A stretch of DNA of 64,000 bases, taken from positions 1 to 64,000 of the forward strand of contig NZ_NHOC01000008.1 of assembly GCF_002157465.1 (NCBI RefSeq), read 5' to 3'. Source of the DNA: Butyricicoccus porcorum. GTDB taxonomy: Bacteria; Bacillota; Clostridia; Oscillospirales; Butyricicoccaceae. Below, one piece after another: positions 24,562 to 32,466 of the stretch; within the stretch, counting starts at the first letter, position 1; every line of letters starts with the position of its first letter. The notes below the pieces were generated by a model. It was not told the origin of the DNA and did not search any database. It saw only the letters and a list, made by a program, of their open reading frames with translations. The translations under genes were made by a program, and so were the position numbers.

Positions 24562-25746
24562 TTATCCCGTATTAGGATCCATCTGTTGATTCAGCGCAGC
24601 TAACAAATCCTGCACCGTTGAGTAGTTTTTTGTAATGAAATGCTTATACGCCCACTCTTCTTCAATAAGAGGCTCTCCGACCAGCACGCGGATATCATTG
24701 ATGCAGAACGCACCAGACGAAATCAGCTTATCGATCGCAGTCGATACGCTGAGCAGATCAACATGCTTCACACATTTGGTATCAATCTGCAAATAATCCC
24801 CATTTAACACAGACTTTCCATATAATTTCCGGTTGATTTCTTCGCTAAGCATGTCGCACAGTGGATCAATGCAAAACGTCAAGAACTGGTCGAGTGCATC
24901 GCTCACGCCCTGCACATCTCCGGACAGCAATGCAGGTGGCACGCCAAATGCCCGCGCTGTGAAATCGGATACATCATCAATCATCGCGCGAATGTCGCGT
25001 GTGCCCTCGTTGGAGTACGTTTTGCTGCCAATGTCGGTGTAATCCATACCCTTCCACATCGGCAAAACAGCATTTTCAGCGTCCGCGAATCTTTTGAACC
25101 CTTCGTTTTTGATGCTTTCAAAGATTTCCTTTGCTTTTGGGTCTCCCGCCGCCATTGTGTCGATGCTCAGTACACCTTTCATGCCGCGTGATTTGGTATA
25201 TGACTTCATTCCGTACTCGATAAGTTTCTTGTACGTCTCGTACAATCCATTGACTAGGGGGCGCATATTCCGGCTGTGTAGCGGAATAAAGAGCACATCG
25301 GATTGCGTAAACGAACGTTTAAAGACAAAGTCTCCGACTGTGACCTGCGTGAACACGTCTTCAAGCAAGGCATATTCCTTTCGGCTGTAACTGTCCGCCA
25401 CCAGCAGCTGACCGTCACTCGCCTCAACCACCAGAACTGCATTCTCGGAGAACAACTTCGAGATCATCTTTTGCAGGAAAACGCTGCTGTTCTGGTTTTT
25501 ATTCGGCTCTACGTTCCATCGATAATATTCATCGCCTTTGATCTCTTTTCCGTTTTGAAACGTTTTGAACTCACATTTGCTGACTGCATTTGCAATCATG
25601 TTCGTGCATTGCCAAAACGCCAGTTCCCTCACATGAATTTCCGCAGACAGACCAAACATTTCTGCGGCGGTAACATCTTCATTCGATACTTGCGCCTGAT
25701 CTCCGCCGAGTTTTTGCAATAACCAGCGTTTAAAATTCAGCCCCAA
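24562..25746 (-). CDS. Portal protein (HK97 type)
   Basis: 394 residues. FWQCTNMIANAVSKCEF, NQNSSVFLQKMISKLF, GYxxFGVPPALLSGDVQG and LCDMLSEEINRKL are portal signatures. Uses a TTG start with CAGGAGG upstream. The IS110 element begins only about 20-50 bp upstream, so its ribosome site is kept but transcription from terL must cross the insertion. Confidence 0.92.
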   Translation of the reverse strand: MGLNFKRWLLQKLGGDQAQVSNEDVTAAEMFGLSAEIHVRELAFWQCTNMIANAVSKCEFKTFQNGKEIKGDEYYRWNVEPNKNQNSSVFLQKMISKLFSENAVLVVEASDGQLLVADSYSRKEYALLEDVFTQVTVGDFVFKRSFTQSDVLFIPLHSRNMRPLVNGLYETYKKLIEYGMKSYTKSRGMKGVLSIDTMAAGDPKAKEIFESIKNEGFKRFADAENAVLPMWKGMDYTDIGSKTYSNEGTRDIRAMIDDVSDFTARAFGVPPALLSGDVQGVSDALDQFLTFCIDPLCDMLSEEINRKLYGKSVLNGDYLQIDTKCVKHVDLLSVSTAIDKLISSGAFCINDIRVLVGEPLIEEEWAYKHFITKNYSTVQDLLAALNQQMDPNTG

Positions 25747-25830
25747 TTTCTCACCTCCTGTTACTATATATTTGCCCCGGATGTGTGGTAGCCAGCCACG
25801 AGCCGGGACAACTCGTTGCCTAAGCTGTTA

Positions 25831-25999
25831 GAATAGGAAGGTAATGGTCTGACCCGAACCTCCAAGGGCATTCACGCCCGTAGATGAGTCAGTCAGCCAT
25901 CCTCCTATTCGCAGCGTTCGATTTGTGCAGGTAGAGCCGGAGTGTTCGTGTCATCAAACAGATAGAATCGGCAATGGGTAGAATGGCTTTGTCCATTGC
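25831..25999 (+). ncRNA. Candidate bridge RNA of the IS110 element
   Basis: Non-coding region upstream of the transposase. Stem 1: GAATAGGAAGG (25831-25841) with CCTCCTATTC (25901-25910). Inside it ATGG-T-CTGAC (25844-25853) pairs with GTCAGCCAT (25892-25900), and GGGC/GCCC (25866-25879) closes a loop. A further hairpin, GCAATGG/CCATTGC, spans 25971-25999. IS110-group bridge RNAs are encoded upstream of the transposase and present two internal loops that pair with target and donor DNA. I did not assign the guide loops. Confidence 0.6.
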
Positions 26000-26023
26000 A
26001 AATTCTTTTCAGGAGTGATGAAC

Positions 26024-27274
26024 ATGAACGCAGCAGGAATCGATGTTTCCAGCAGAAAGAGCACAGTCGCTGTTCTCCGTCCCTTTGGTGAGGTCGTGCA
26101 GATTCCCTTTGACGTGCGCCACAGTGCAGAGGATCTGACAGCTCTGGCACAGCAATTGAAAGCCATCGAGGGTGAAACACGGGTCGTTATGGAACATACC
26201 GGACGTTATTATGAGGGGATTGCCAAGGTTCTCCATGAAGCCGGACTTTTCGTTTCGGCTGTCAATCCCTTGCTCATCAAGGAGTACGGTAATAATTCTC
26301 TGCGCAAGGTCAAGACTGACAAGGCAGATGCTATGAAGATCGCCAAGTATGCGCTTGACAATTGGGCAGAATTGCGAGATTATACTCCCATGGATACGAT
26401 TCGATATGATCTGAAAACCCTAAACCGTCAGTTTCAGTTGGCTTCCAAGCAGAAAACTGCTACTGCAAACAATCTGATCGCTCTCCAAGAGCAATCCTTC
26501 CCGGGCATTCGCAAGCTCTTTGACAGCCCTGTGCGCAGCGATGGTACGCAAAAGTGGGTCGAATTCACACATGACTTCTGGCACGCTGACTGTGTCCGTG
26601 GCTGCAGTCAGAACGCTTTCACGGAGCGTTACCGCAAGTGGTGTAAGCGCCATCGCTACCAGTTCAGCATGGAGAAAGCAGCCGAGGTATACGCCCTGGC
26701 GAAGTCTGCTGTTGTACTGGTGCAGAAGACCTCCGTCACAAAAACACTCGTTCAGGAGGCCGCCAACCAGCTTACGGCTATCTCCCGCAGCGTGGAAACC
26801 TACCGCACAGAGATGAACAAGCTGGCCTCCCAGCTTCCGGAGTACCCTGTTGTCATGCAGATGTACGGCGTCGGAGAATCCCTTGGACCGCAGCTTATGG
26901 CGGAGATCGGTGATGTGCGCCGTTTTCAGCGTAAACAGTCCCTCGTTGCTTTCGCAGGTATTGACCCCGCGCCCAACGAATCCGGAGACTACCATTCATG
27001 CAGGAACAAGACCACCAAGAGAGGCTCGCCATATCTGCGTAAGACGCTGTTCAACATTATGACCGTTTACCTTCAACGCGCACCCCTGGACGAGCCGGTA
27101 TTCCAGTTCCTGGACAAGAAACGAGCCGAGGGCAAACCCTACTACGTCTACATGACGGCGGCAGGGAACAAGTTCCTGCGCCGCTATTACGCCAAGGTCA
27201 TGGCCTATCTTGCCACATTGGAGAATCTACCGCCTGTGGACATGGAATCCACAGGATTGCAGCGCACGGAGTAA
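26024..27274 (+). CDS. IS110-family transposase (RuvC-like DEDD plus transposase_20)
   Basis: 416 residues from the ATG 8 nt after AGGAG (earlier in-frame starts lie too close to it). N-terminal RuvC-like DEDD domain: GIDVSSRKSTVAVL (first Asp), VVMEHTGRYYEGIA (Glu), KVKTDKADAMKIA (Asp pair). C-terminal transposase_20 domain with VGESLGPQLMAEIGD and FAGIDPAPNESGDYHSCRNK, where the conserved Ser nucleophile lies. Intact. Works with the bridge RNA as a recombinase. Confidence 0.93.
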   Translation: MNAAGIDVSSRKSTVAVLRPFGEVVQIPFDVRHSAEDLTALAQQLKAIEGETRVVMEHTGRYYEGIAKVLHEAGLFVSAVNPLLIKEYGNNSLRKVKTDKADAMKIAKYALDNWAELRDYTPMDTIRYDLKTLNRQFQLASKQKTATANNLIALQEQSFPGIRKLFDSPVRSDGTQKWVEFTHDFWHADCVRGCSQNAFTERYRKWCKRHRYQFSMEKAAEVYALAKSAVVLVQKTSVTKTLVQEAANQLTAISRSVETYRTEMNKLASQLPEYPVVMQMYGVGESLGPQLMAEIGDVRRFQRKQSLVAFAGIDPAPNESGDYHSCRNKTTKRGSPYLRKTLFNIMTVYLQRAPLDEPVFQFLDKKRAEGKPYYVYMTAAGNKFLRRYYAKVMAYLATLENLPPVDMESTGLQRTE

Positions 27275-27366
27275 CCAACTGCCATCTGACTTTTCAGGTC
27301 GGCGCTTTTGCGGCGGCCTTTTTGTGTTGCCCTTTTTCTCCACCTACTATCTGCAAATTTTTCTCT

Positions 27367-27395
27367 CGTCAAGCTCATTTGGGGCTTGACTTTTT
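27367..27395 (+). terminator. Terminator after the IS110 transposase
   Basis: GTCAAGC / GCTTGAC stem with a CTCATTTGGG-type loop followed by TTTTTATTT on the plus strand. It would end the transposase transcript before it runs into terL antisense. Confidence 0.75.
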
Positions 27396-27405
27396 ATTTG
27401 CAGGC

Positions 27406-29082
27406 TCATCCCGTGATTACACCCAGATCAGGCAGTTCGTCATAGCTCACGCCGGCCCCCAGCGCATCCTCTATTACCATTGAAGCCACCAGTGCCATGA
27501 ACGGGTCAGTCTTTCGGCTCTTCGCCTCGATTTTTGCGTAATAAAAATTGCCTGTGTCTGTTCCCGCTGCTCTGCCGGAACGAACCAACTTTGTGTTATT
27601 GGTTGCCCATCGCAACGGCGGACAATCGCCCCATGTGAAATGCTGATTTGTGAAAAGAGAATCAATTACCGGCTGAATCTTCATGACGTCAGAAGGGCGA
27701 ACCAAATGAATCGTCTTTGATTCCGTGGAGTAACCAATCCGCTGCAATTCTCGTGCAAGCAGGGCGAAACGATAGCTATCCATTGCAATCTTCTTCACAA
27801 AATACTTCTGTTGTGCCTGTTCAATGTAATCAGCAACAAAACTCGGCGGTATTTCCGGCTTATCTACTGCCGTTACTTCTGCCCAATTCTGCCACGGTGC
27901 ACGGATACGCCACAAATCCGGAGATTGAACGCACACCCATGAATGGCTTATATCGAAGCGTTCCTCGCCTCGGCGAAAATGCAGATTAACCGATACCCAG
28001 TCACGCAGCTTTGCAAAGTCAATTCCACATACACAGGTCCATCCGGTCAGGTCCGGCAGTTCCCTGTTTGTAGCCTTGATGTTCTCCCAGTCTGTTACAG
28101 CGATTTCTACGGCAGTCGGCGTTAAATTCATGCGCTTTGTCGGAAACGCAGGCAGCTGATCCGGGGCCTTTTTCCACTGTCGATACTCCTTCTGAACTTC
28201 CTGCTGTAAATCCGGCAAGAACGGCAGGGATGGATTGGCCATCTCCCAGTTTTTAGGGTCGTCAATCTCTTTCTTACTGCCCAGCCTGCAGATGAACGGT
28301 AGAAAACCATTATCATCCACAGCACCATCCAGAATTTCTTTTGCTGTATTCAGCAGGTCATCCAGCGGGCCATCCCGTACATCGCCATTGGTCGAAAAAT
28401 ACGTGCGCCTCGGGTGCTGTTTCTTTCCCAATCCGGTTGTAAATACATCAATATTTTTGTAATTTTCATATTGGTGGATCTCATTGAAGATACAAATACC
28501 GCTCCGAAGGCCGTCCTTGCCTTTCGGGCTGTTCGTCCGCCCCTTCATCGTGGACTTGGTCTTCAGCCCAACAACTTTCTCCTTTGTCCAGTAAAAATGC
28601 TTCTTCAGTTTTTTCGCTTGACTCGGAGTTTCCAATGCTGCAATTACATCTTCAACCGGACGCATCGCCTGATCCTCGTTATTTGCGCAGATATCAACGT
28701 CATACGCACGAATCCCGTTATACGGCGACAGTAAGCACAGAGACATCCATGCGATTGTGCCGTCTTTGCCGGCACCGCGTCCGATCAGCGCGAGCGCATC
28801 CGGCCAGCGAGGCATTCCAGATTCCCGCCAGTATGTACACAAGTGTAAACCGACAAAGAATACCTGCCATGGAAAAACTGTCTCGAACGGGAAATACGTT
28901 GCAAGATGCAGGTAATGCTCCAGCTGTTCCGAATCTGTGTAGATATCCTCCGTTTCAAAGCACGTACGCACATACGACACCAACTGACGCTGTTCAACGC
29001 AGCTCCGGATGGTGCCCTGCTCTACGGCCTCAATGTACCGCAAGATATGTGGATTTATTGCATTACAACTCGTCATCGTCAT
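27406..29082 (-). CDS. terL: Terminase large subunit
   Basis: 558 residues. Walker A-like LIGRGAGKDG (about 117-126), Walker B ICIFNEIHQ (about 197-205), then an RNase H-like nuclease with VCGIDFAKLRDWV (first Asp, about 353), YRFALLARELQRIGY and a C-terminal Asp pair region. Terminase_1 family, packages concatemers into proheads. The ORF is full length; the IS110 insertion starts after its stop. Confidence 0.95.
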   Translation of the reverse strand: MTMTSCNAINPHILRYIEAVEQGTIRSCVEQRQLVSYVRTCFETEDIYTDSEQLEHYLHLATYFPFETVFPWQVFFVGLHLCTYWRESGMPRWPDALALIGRGAGKDGTIAWMSLCLLSPYNGIRAYDVDICANNEDQAMRPVEDVIAALETPSQAKKLKKHFYWTKEKVVGLKTKSTMKGRTNSPKGKDGLRSGICIFNEIHQYENYKNIDVFTTGLGKKQHPRRTYFSTNGDVRDGPLDDLLNTAKEILDGAVDDNGFLPFICRLGSKKEIDDPKNWEMANPSLPFLPDLQQEVQKEYRQWKKAPDQLPAFPTKRMNLTPTAVEIAVTDWENIKATNRELPDLTGWTCVCGIDFAKLRDWVSVNLHFRRGEERFDISHSWVCVQSPDLWRIRAPWQNWAEVTAVDKPEIPPSFVADYIEQAQQKYFVKKIAMDSYRFALLARELQRIGYSTESKTIHLVRPSDVMKIQPVIDSLFTNQHFTWGDCPPLRWATNNTKLVRSGRAAGTDTGNFYYAKIEAKSRKTDPFMALVASMVIEDALGAGVSYDELPDLGVITG

Positions 29083-29398
29083 CCGCTTCCTGTGCCGGTT
29101 TGATACCCAGGGCGTTCAGGATGTTGAGCATTTGCTGTGACACTCGAATTTTCTCCTGAATGGAATCATTCTTCTTCACACCGGACTGCCCGCCGCCGTT
29201 GTTGTATGTGACTGTCACGCCACGAACTCGGATATCCTCGGACAGCAGCTTCTTTTCAACCCACAAATCCATGTAATCATGCACCAGATCCGTGTAGTGT
29301 TCGCCGCATGTGCCGTTTCGTTCCAGCTGGTCAAGCAGATCCTGCCGGATAGATTTGTATTTTTTTGTCTTGGTAAAATCTTTTGTTTTTTCTGTCAT
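29063..29398 (-). CDS. terS: Terminase small subunit (P27-like)
   Basis: 111 residues from MTEKTKDFTKTKKYKSIRQD, after AAGGGGGG. LLDQLERNGTCGEHYTDLVHDYM and VTYNNGGGQSGVKKNDSIQE are P27-type small terminase features (packaging-site recognition). Overlaps terL by 20 bp. Confidence 0.88.
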   Translation of the reverse strand: MTEKTKDFTKTKKYKSIRQDLLDQLERNGTCGEHYTDLVHDYMDLWVEKKLLSEDIRVRGVTVTYNNGGGQSGVKKNDSIQEKIRVSQQMLNILNALGIKPAQEADDDDEL

Positions 29399-29501
29399 AC
29401 ACCCCACCCCCCTTCGCGTGCGCGAGAGGAAATCTCGAAAGTCTAGCACCCAACCGAGTAGAAAAAACGCAGCTTAAAACGCGTTTTTAACAACCGGGGG
29501 C
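29399..29501. other. Short gap between HNH and terS; possible packaging-site area
   Basis: No gene. In cos phages with this HNH-terS-terL order the cos site often lies near here. I see no feature that proves it. Confidence 0.3.
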
Positions 29502-29825
29502 TTACCATCGTTCTTCCGTGATCGGTTTCTTCGGCTGATGCTGATTAAATCGCTCTGGATGTTGCTCCTCGTGACAGGCCCGGCACAACGAAACGAGCTG
29601 TCGCTCGCCGCTCTCGGGATCAAACACACAGAGCGCTAGATCTGGTCGGTCACGCAGATGCTTGACATGATGCACTATCACAGCACGCGTATATTTACCA
29701 CGTTGCTTGCACAGCTGACATTCGTGTTTATCCAAGTCAAGAACCTTGGCCCGCTCTCGTTTCCATAGCGCCGATGTGTAAAATTGCAGTTCCTGGCCCG
29801 TGTCAACCAGATGCTTGATGTCCAT
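29502..29825 (-). CDS. HNH endonuclease next to terminase
   Basis: 107 residues. CQLCKQRGKYTRAVIVHHVKHL supplies the zinc Cys pair and the HH of the HNH motif; LVSLCRACHEEQHPERF gives the second Cys pair and His. Such HNH proteins beside terS-terL are needed with terminase for cos cleavage and packaging in HK97-like phages. Confidence 0.9.
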   Translation of the reverse strand: MDIKHLVDTGQELQFYTSALWKRERAKVLDLDKHECQLCKQRGKYTRAVIVHHVKHLRDRPDLALCVFDPESGERQLVSLCRACHEEQHPERFNQHQPKKPITEERW

Positions 29826-29840
29826 GCGTAAACCTCCGGA

Positions 29841-29919
29841 AAAACAAAAAGAGCCACCACACCACCGGCACGCAATGTGCGGATGATGTGATGGCTCAGG
29901 CTCGCAGGCTCAGGCTCAA
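29841..29919 (-). promoter_or_regulatory. Leader module 1: GAGCC repeats plus terminator hairpin, upstream of HNH
   Basis: Read on the minus strand: a 27-bp segment with four GAGCC units (29919-29893), a long hairpin (GAGCCATCAC...GTGGTGGCTC, 29897-29851) and CTTTTTG, then at once the GGAGG of the HNH gene. The same arrangement occurs at 31003-31074. It looks like an attenuator between the HUH gene and the packaging genes. Confidence 0.6.
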
Positions 29920-30029
29920 GAAATTATTCAACTCTGATCTCCATAATACTCGATCTGCACCAGATTGTCAACGGCTCTCAAATCCCCGACAATAAGTTAT
30001 ACTATGGTTTCAAGTCAGAAAAATATACG
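29920..30029. other. Gap between HUH gene and leader module 1
   Basis: AT-rich, no ORF. A minus-strand promoter for the late packaging genes could be here, but I see no convincing -35/-10 pair. Confidence 0.3.
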
Positions 30030-30773
30030 CTATTCTCTTTTTCTCCGGCTCGGTCTGACCTTGCGCGGCTTATAATCCGGTACAAGATACTTGATATACG
30101 CATAGCTGCCAAACTCGTTCTGCTGCGATTCGTTCGCCAGAACAATCACGCCCGGTGGTGGCGTCAACGTCTCATGATCTTTTGCCCATCCGGATTCAAC
30201 TTCCGGACGCGCCAAGCCTTTCGACTGTGACCACATACGCTCGCCGACTTTTTTATGCCCATCCTTCGGCTCTTTTGTTAGATACTGTGCAAGACCTTCA
30301 TATCCATAGATGTCAAGCGGTTCCAAATCGATATCGTCACCCCACTTCCACAATCGACGGATGATTTCGATATCAGCACCGGTGCCATTGATCACTATAT
30401 GATGATGCCAACGACCATGCTCGTGCTTGCTTTCTGTGACATAGATATATTTCAAGCATTGCCCGTTCTTCGCACGTTCCTCTCGGAGCTGACGCACAAA
30501 TCGTCGGATGCGACGCACTGCTCCAGCTTTATCAGCTGGCAAATCAGTATCCCGATATGTAAGTGTCAATACAATATCTCTGGTATCAAAATTTGCAGCC
30601 AGAAGCAATTCTAATTTACGACAAGAACATTTGAAGTTCATCCGCTGGCGCGCAGCTGTGGAAACTTTTGATTTCGCTGCCCGGACATGTTCCGGATCGC
30701 GAGGATTCGGTGCAGTATAGATAATACCCAACACCATCCGACCAGCGCGGATCATCTTCTTTCGCTTCGCCAT
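30030..30773 (-). CDS. HUH-type rolling-circle replication-like protein
   Basis: 247 residues. LTLTYRD (motif I), GRWHHHIVINGTG (the HUH metal motif, about 140-152) and YGYEGLAQYLTKEP (Tyr candidate, about 170-183) follow the order of HUH endonucleases related to microvirus and plasmid Rep proteins. Very basic C-terminus (KPRKVRPSRRKRE). Found in some tailed-phage genomes near the packaging genes; role there unclear (initiation, mobilisation or ssDNA processing). Confidence 0.8.
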   Translation of the reverse strand: MAKRKKMIRAGRMVLGIIYTAPNPRDPEHVRAAKSKVSTAARQRMNFKCSCRKLELLLAANFDTRDIVLTLTYRDTDLPADKAGAVRRIRRFVRQLREERAKNGQCLKYIYVTESKHEHGRWHHHIVINGTGADIEIIRRLWKWGDDIDLEPLDIYGYEGLAQYLTKEPKDGHKKVGERMWSQSKGLARPEVESGWAKDHETLTPPPGVIVLANESQQNEFGSYAYIKYLVPDYKPRKVRPSRRKRE

Positions 30774-30776
30774 AGT

Positions 30777-30989
30777 TTACTCCTCGGTATCGTAATAGTG
30801 CTCCATTTCAAAGACATATCGTCTGGAATCTGCCAACATTTTCTCCAGTACATTGATTCTATGCCGTAGACGACGGCTAGCCTCCAACGATGTGGTCTGC
30901 GCCAGTTCCGTCCGAAGATCCTCCAAACGACGTTCAATTGGCAACTGATTCGCCCTATATTCCTGCGCCAAATCCCACAACGTTCCCAT
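30777..30989 (-). CDS. Small coiled-coil phage protein (70 aa)
   Basis: MGTLWDLAQEYRANQLPIER followed by heptad-like helices (RLRHRINVLEKMLADSRRYV). The start is set by GGAGG 8 nt upstream; an overlapping 86-residue frame (30752-31012) has no ribosome site. A common small protein in Firmicutes phages next to Rep-like genes; function unknown. Its ribosome site follows leader module 2. Confidence 0.7.
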   Translation of the reverse strand: MGTLWDLAQEYRANQLPIERRLEDLRTELAQTTSLEASRRLRHRINVLEKMLADSRRYVFEMEHYYDTEE

Positions 30990-31002
30990 ACTGTCGCACC
31001 TC

Positions 31003-31074
31003 CAAAAAACAAAAAGCCGCACCTGACGCATAGATTGCATCAGATACGGCTCAGGCTCACAGGCTCAGGCTCAA
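31003..31074 (-). promoter_or_regulatory. Leader module 2: GAGCC repeats plus terminator hairpin
   Basis: Minus strand: a 27-bp GAGCC-repeat segment (31074-31048) that differs from module 1 at one base, a hairpin (GCCGTATCTGATGC...GCGTCAGGTGCGGC, 31050-31016), GCTTTTTGTTTTTT, then the GGAGG of the 70-aa gene. A tiny ATG ORF reading MLSLSL overlaps the repeat. Confidence 0.6.
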
Positions 31075-31080
31075 CATCTA

Positions 31081-31209
31081 TCAAAAATCAAACACGGATT
31101 CCACCTTGCAATGCTTGCAGTGCAAATGCAGGGACTGCACATGCGTATCCGCATATCGTCGTATCAGCTTTTTTCCGCATTGCGGACAACATACCCATTG
31201 ATACTCCAT
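31081..31209 (-). CDS. Zinc-ribbon small phage protein (42 aa)
   Basis: MEYQWVCCPQCGKKLIRRYA...LHCKHCKVESVFDF: two CxxC pairs forming a zinc ribbon like the Com-type translational regulators and KTR cysteine-rich proteins of phages. GGAGGCAAAGGA precedes the ATG. Could bind RNA or DNA; inferred. Confidence 0.7.
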   Translation of the reverse strand: MEYQWVCCPQCGKKLIRRYADTHVQSLHLHCKHCKVESVFDF

Positions 31210-31231
31210 TCCTTTGCCTCCCATAATACAG

Positions 31232-31384
31232 CTACCTCTCTCGATTTGTCAAGGATTTTTCTGCTAGCTGCTGCTCAATGCGTCGCGCTGGGCACGACGT
31301 CAAGAACCGTATGTACCGCCCGCACTGCATGCAGCGGCGCTCCTCATAGTTATACATCGGGCAGTTTACCGGACATTTTCTCAT
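31232..31384 (-). CDS. Cys-rich small phage protein (50 aa)
   Basis: Starts MRKCPVNCPMYNYEERRCMQ, with Cys pairs CPVNC and CMQC and a later Cys; likely zinc-binding. GTAGGAGGGGG lies upstream. Overlaps nothing of substance except the end of the next small gene's region. Confidence 0.6.
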   Translation of the reverse strand: MRKCPVNCPMYNYEERRCMQCGRYIRFLTSCPARRIEQQLAEKSLTNRER

Positions 31385-31397
31385 CGACTTCCCCCTC

Positions 31398-31556
31398 CTA
31401 CACCGCAAATGCAATCCACGCGATATGATACCCGCGCAGATCGCCGTCAAATGCTTGCGTCCATCTCCGTCCCGACCAAAGGTCGATAATTTCAATCGGT
31501 TGCCCGATGCGCTGCATCAGCTGCGGCCGGGTCAGTGCCCTGCGTCTATTCTCCAT
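31398..31556 (-). CDS. Small phage protein (52 aa)
   Basis: MENRRRALTRPQLMQRIGQP then IEIIDLWSGRRWTQAFDGDL...; GGAGGGATTTG before the ATG. Part of the run of small early genes. Not recognised. Confidence 0.55.
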   Translation of the reverse strand: MENRRRALTRPQLMQRIGQPIEIIDLWSGRRWTQAFDGDLRGYHIAWIAFAV

Positions 31557-31609
31557 CAAATCCCTCCAAATGGTAAAGGCGACGCCGCAGCGCCGCCCCA
31601 CTTCTTGAT

Positions 31610-31789
31610 TTATTCTCCTCGGCGGCCTCTGCGCCGCCCCATGTAAACCGTTTCCCGGATTTTCCCGCCAAACGGGACATCACGTTCCACCGTCATATAT
31701 CGCTTTTGCGGGTGAACAAAAACGACTTTTCCATAAACCCGCGTGCCGTCAGGCTTCACGCGCAGCCTAATGATCTGCCCGATCTTCAC
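31610..31789 (-). CDS. Small basic beta-rich phage protein (59 aa)
   Basis: GTG start after AAGGAGGG: VKIGQIIRLRVKPDGTRVYG, KVVFVHPQKRYMTVE, then an Arg-rich tail (MGRRRGRRGE). SH3-like small nucleic-acid-binding fold is plausible. Overlaps the preceding gene by 4 bp. Confidence 0.6.
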   Translation of the reverse strand: MKIGQIIRLRVKPDGTRVYGKVVFVHPQKRYMTVERDVPFGGKIRETVYMGRRRGRRGE

Positions 31790-32073
31790 GATATACTCCC
31801 TCCTTGTCCGCACGATGCCAGTGCACCGCGCAGCAGTTCGTTTTCTGTTTCCAACGTATTGATCCGCTTTAGCATCGTGTAGCTATGCGTGCGGTCGAAT
31901 GTGTTCAACTGTCCCAGTTTTTCGGCCGCTTCCATCAATACGGCACAGCCGCGTAAACTGCAATTATGCTCATGCCCACAGCCCAAACAATTCAAGCTGC
32001 CGGTTTCCGTAGCCATACGGCGCAGCGCCTGTATGATGTCATCAATTTCGATATCATCGTTATTTTTGTCCAT
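31786..32073 (-). CDS. Small phage protein with CxxC cluster (95 aa)
   Basis: From MDKNNDDIEIDDIIQALRRM, GGGAGGATAAGT upstream. NCLGCGHEHNCSLRGCAVLM is a probable zinc cluster, followed by a coiled coil (MLKRINTLETENELLRGALA). Unknown role. Confidence 0.6.
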   Translation of the reverse strand: MDKNNDDIEIDDIIQALRRMATETGSLNCLGCGHEHNCSLRGCAVLMEAAEKLGQLNTFDRTHSYTMLKRINTLETENELLRGALASCGQGGSIS

Positions 32074-32197
32074 ACTTATCCTCCCACAAAGATATCGCTG
32101 CTCTGTCCGCCCTGCCCGATACAACGCAGCAGGAATACACGATCAAGACATCGATGACGAGAACAGCAATAATAATTGCAATGATAATTTTACCCAT
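32060..32197 (-). CDS. Single-pass membrane micro-protein (45 aa)
   Basis: MGKIIIAIIIAVLVIDVLIV is an uninterrupted hydrophobic helix, followed by a polar tail. GGTGGAGGACAGCA precedes the ATG. Overlaps both neighbours. Could affect the host membrane; not recognised. Confidence 0.55.
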   Translation of the reverse strand: MGKIIIAIIIAVLVIDVLIVYSCCVVSGRADRAAISLWEDKYGQK

Positions 32198-32396
32198 TGC
32201 TGTCCTCCACCAGCTTTTCCCACGTAGTAACTTTCCTATCACAAACGTAACAATATAACGGAGTTGTCTTCCTTTTGACAATAGAACATAAATCGCTAAA
32301 TCCATCCGGCTCACCCGTAAATTTATAATACTGGTCATATCTAGCAAGTTCTTTGCTGTATAATCCGATATTGGATCCGCAGTGCGGGCACGCTTT
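32190..32396 (-). CDS. Zinc-ribbon restriction-alleviation-like small protein (68 aa)
   Basis: TTG start set by GAAGGAGG 8 nt upstream. KACPHCGSNIGLYSKELARY and PLYCYVCDRKVTTWEKLVED give two CxxC pairs, as in Lar-like restriction-alleviation and other phage zinc ribbons. Assignment to Lar is a guess from pattern only. Confidence 0.6.
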   Translation of the reverse strand, partial: KACPHCGSNIGLYSKELARYDQYYKFTGEPDGFSDLCSIVKRKTTPLYCYVCDRKVTTWEKLVEDSNG

Positions 32397-32400
32397 CAAT

Positions 32401-32466
32401 TCAGCAACCTCCTTCCTCAAATCCTGCGGGGTTGTACGGATCCGCGTCCTGTTCTGTCAGATTCAT
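32401..32466 (-). CDS. Possible 21-aa ORF after parB
   Basis: MNLTEQDADPYNPAGFEEGG ending in Cys. ATGA overlap with the parB stop and GAAGGACATAT before the ATG; its end overlaps the ribosome site of the next gene. May only be a coupling leader. Confidence 0.35.
   Translation of the reverse strand: MNLTEQDADPYNPAGFEEGGC

Larger units (their letters stand above)
25765..27360 (+). mobile_element. IS110-family insertion sequence
   Basis: About 1.6 kb between portal and terL, oriented against the phage genes. A long non-coding 5' region with strong RNA structure is followed by a DEDD transposase and a short 3' region. IS110 elements lack terminal inverted repeats and usually make no target duplication, so the limits given are approximate; the native phage gap can be no more than the stretch between 25758 and 27405. 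Confidence 0.85.

Noticed and set aside
30752-31012. 86-residue ORF overlapping the 70-aa coiled-coil gene
   Set aside because: No ribosome site, Trp/Arg-rich shadow composition; the overlapping frame has GGAGG at proper spacing.
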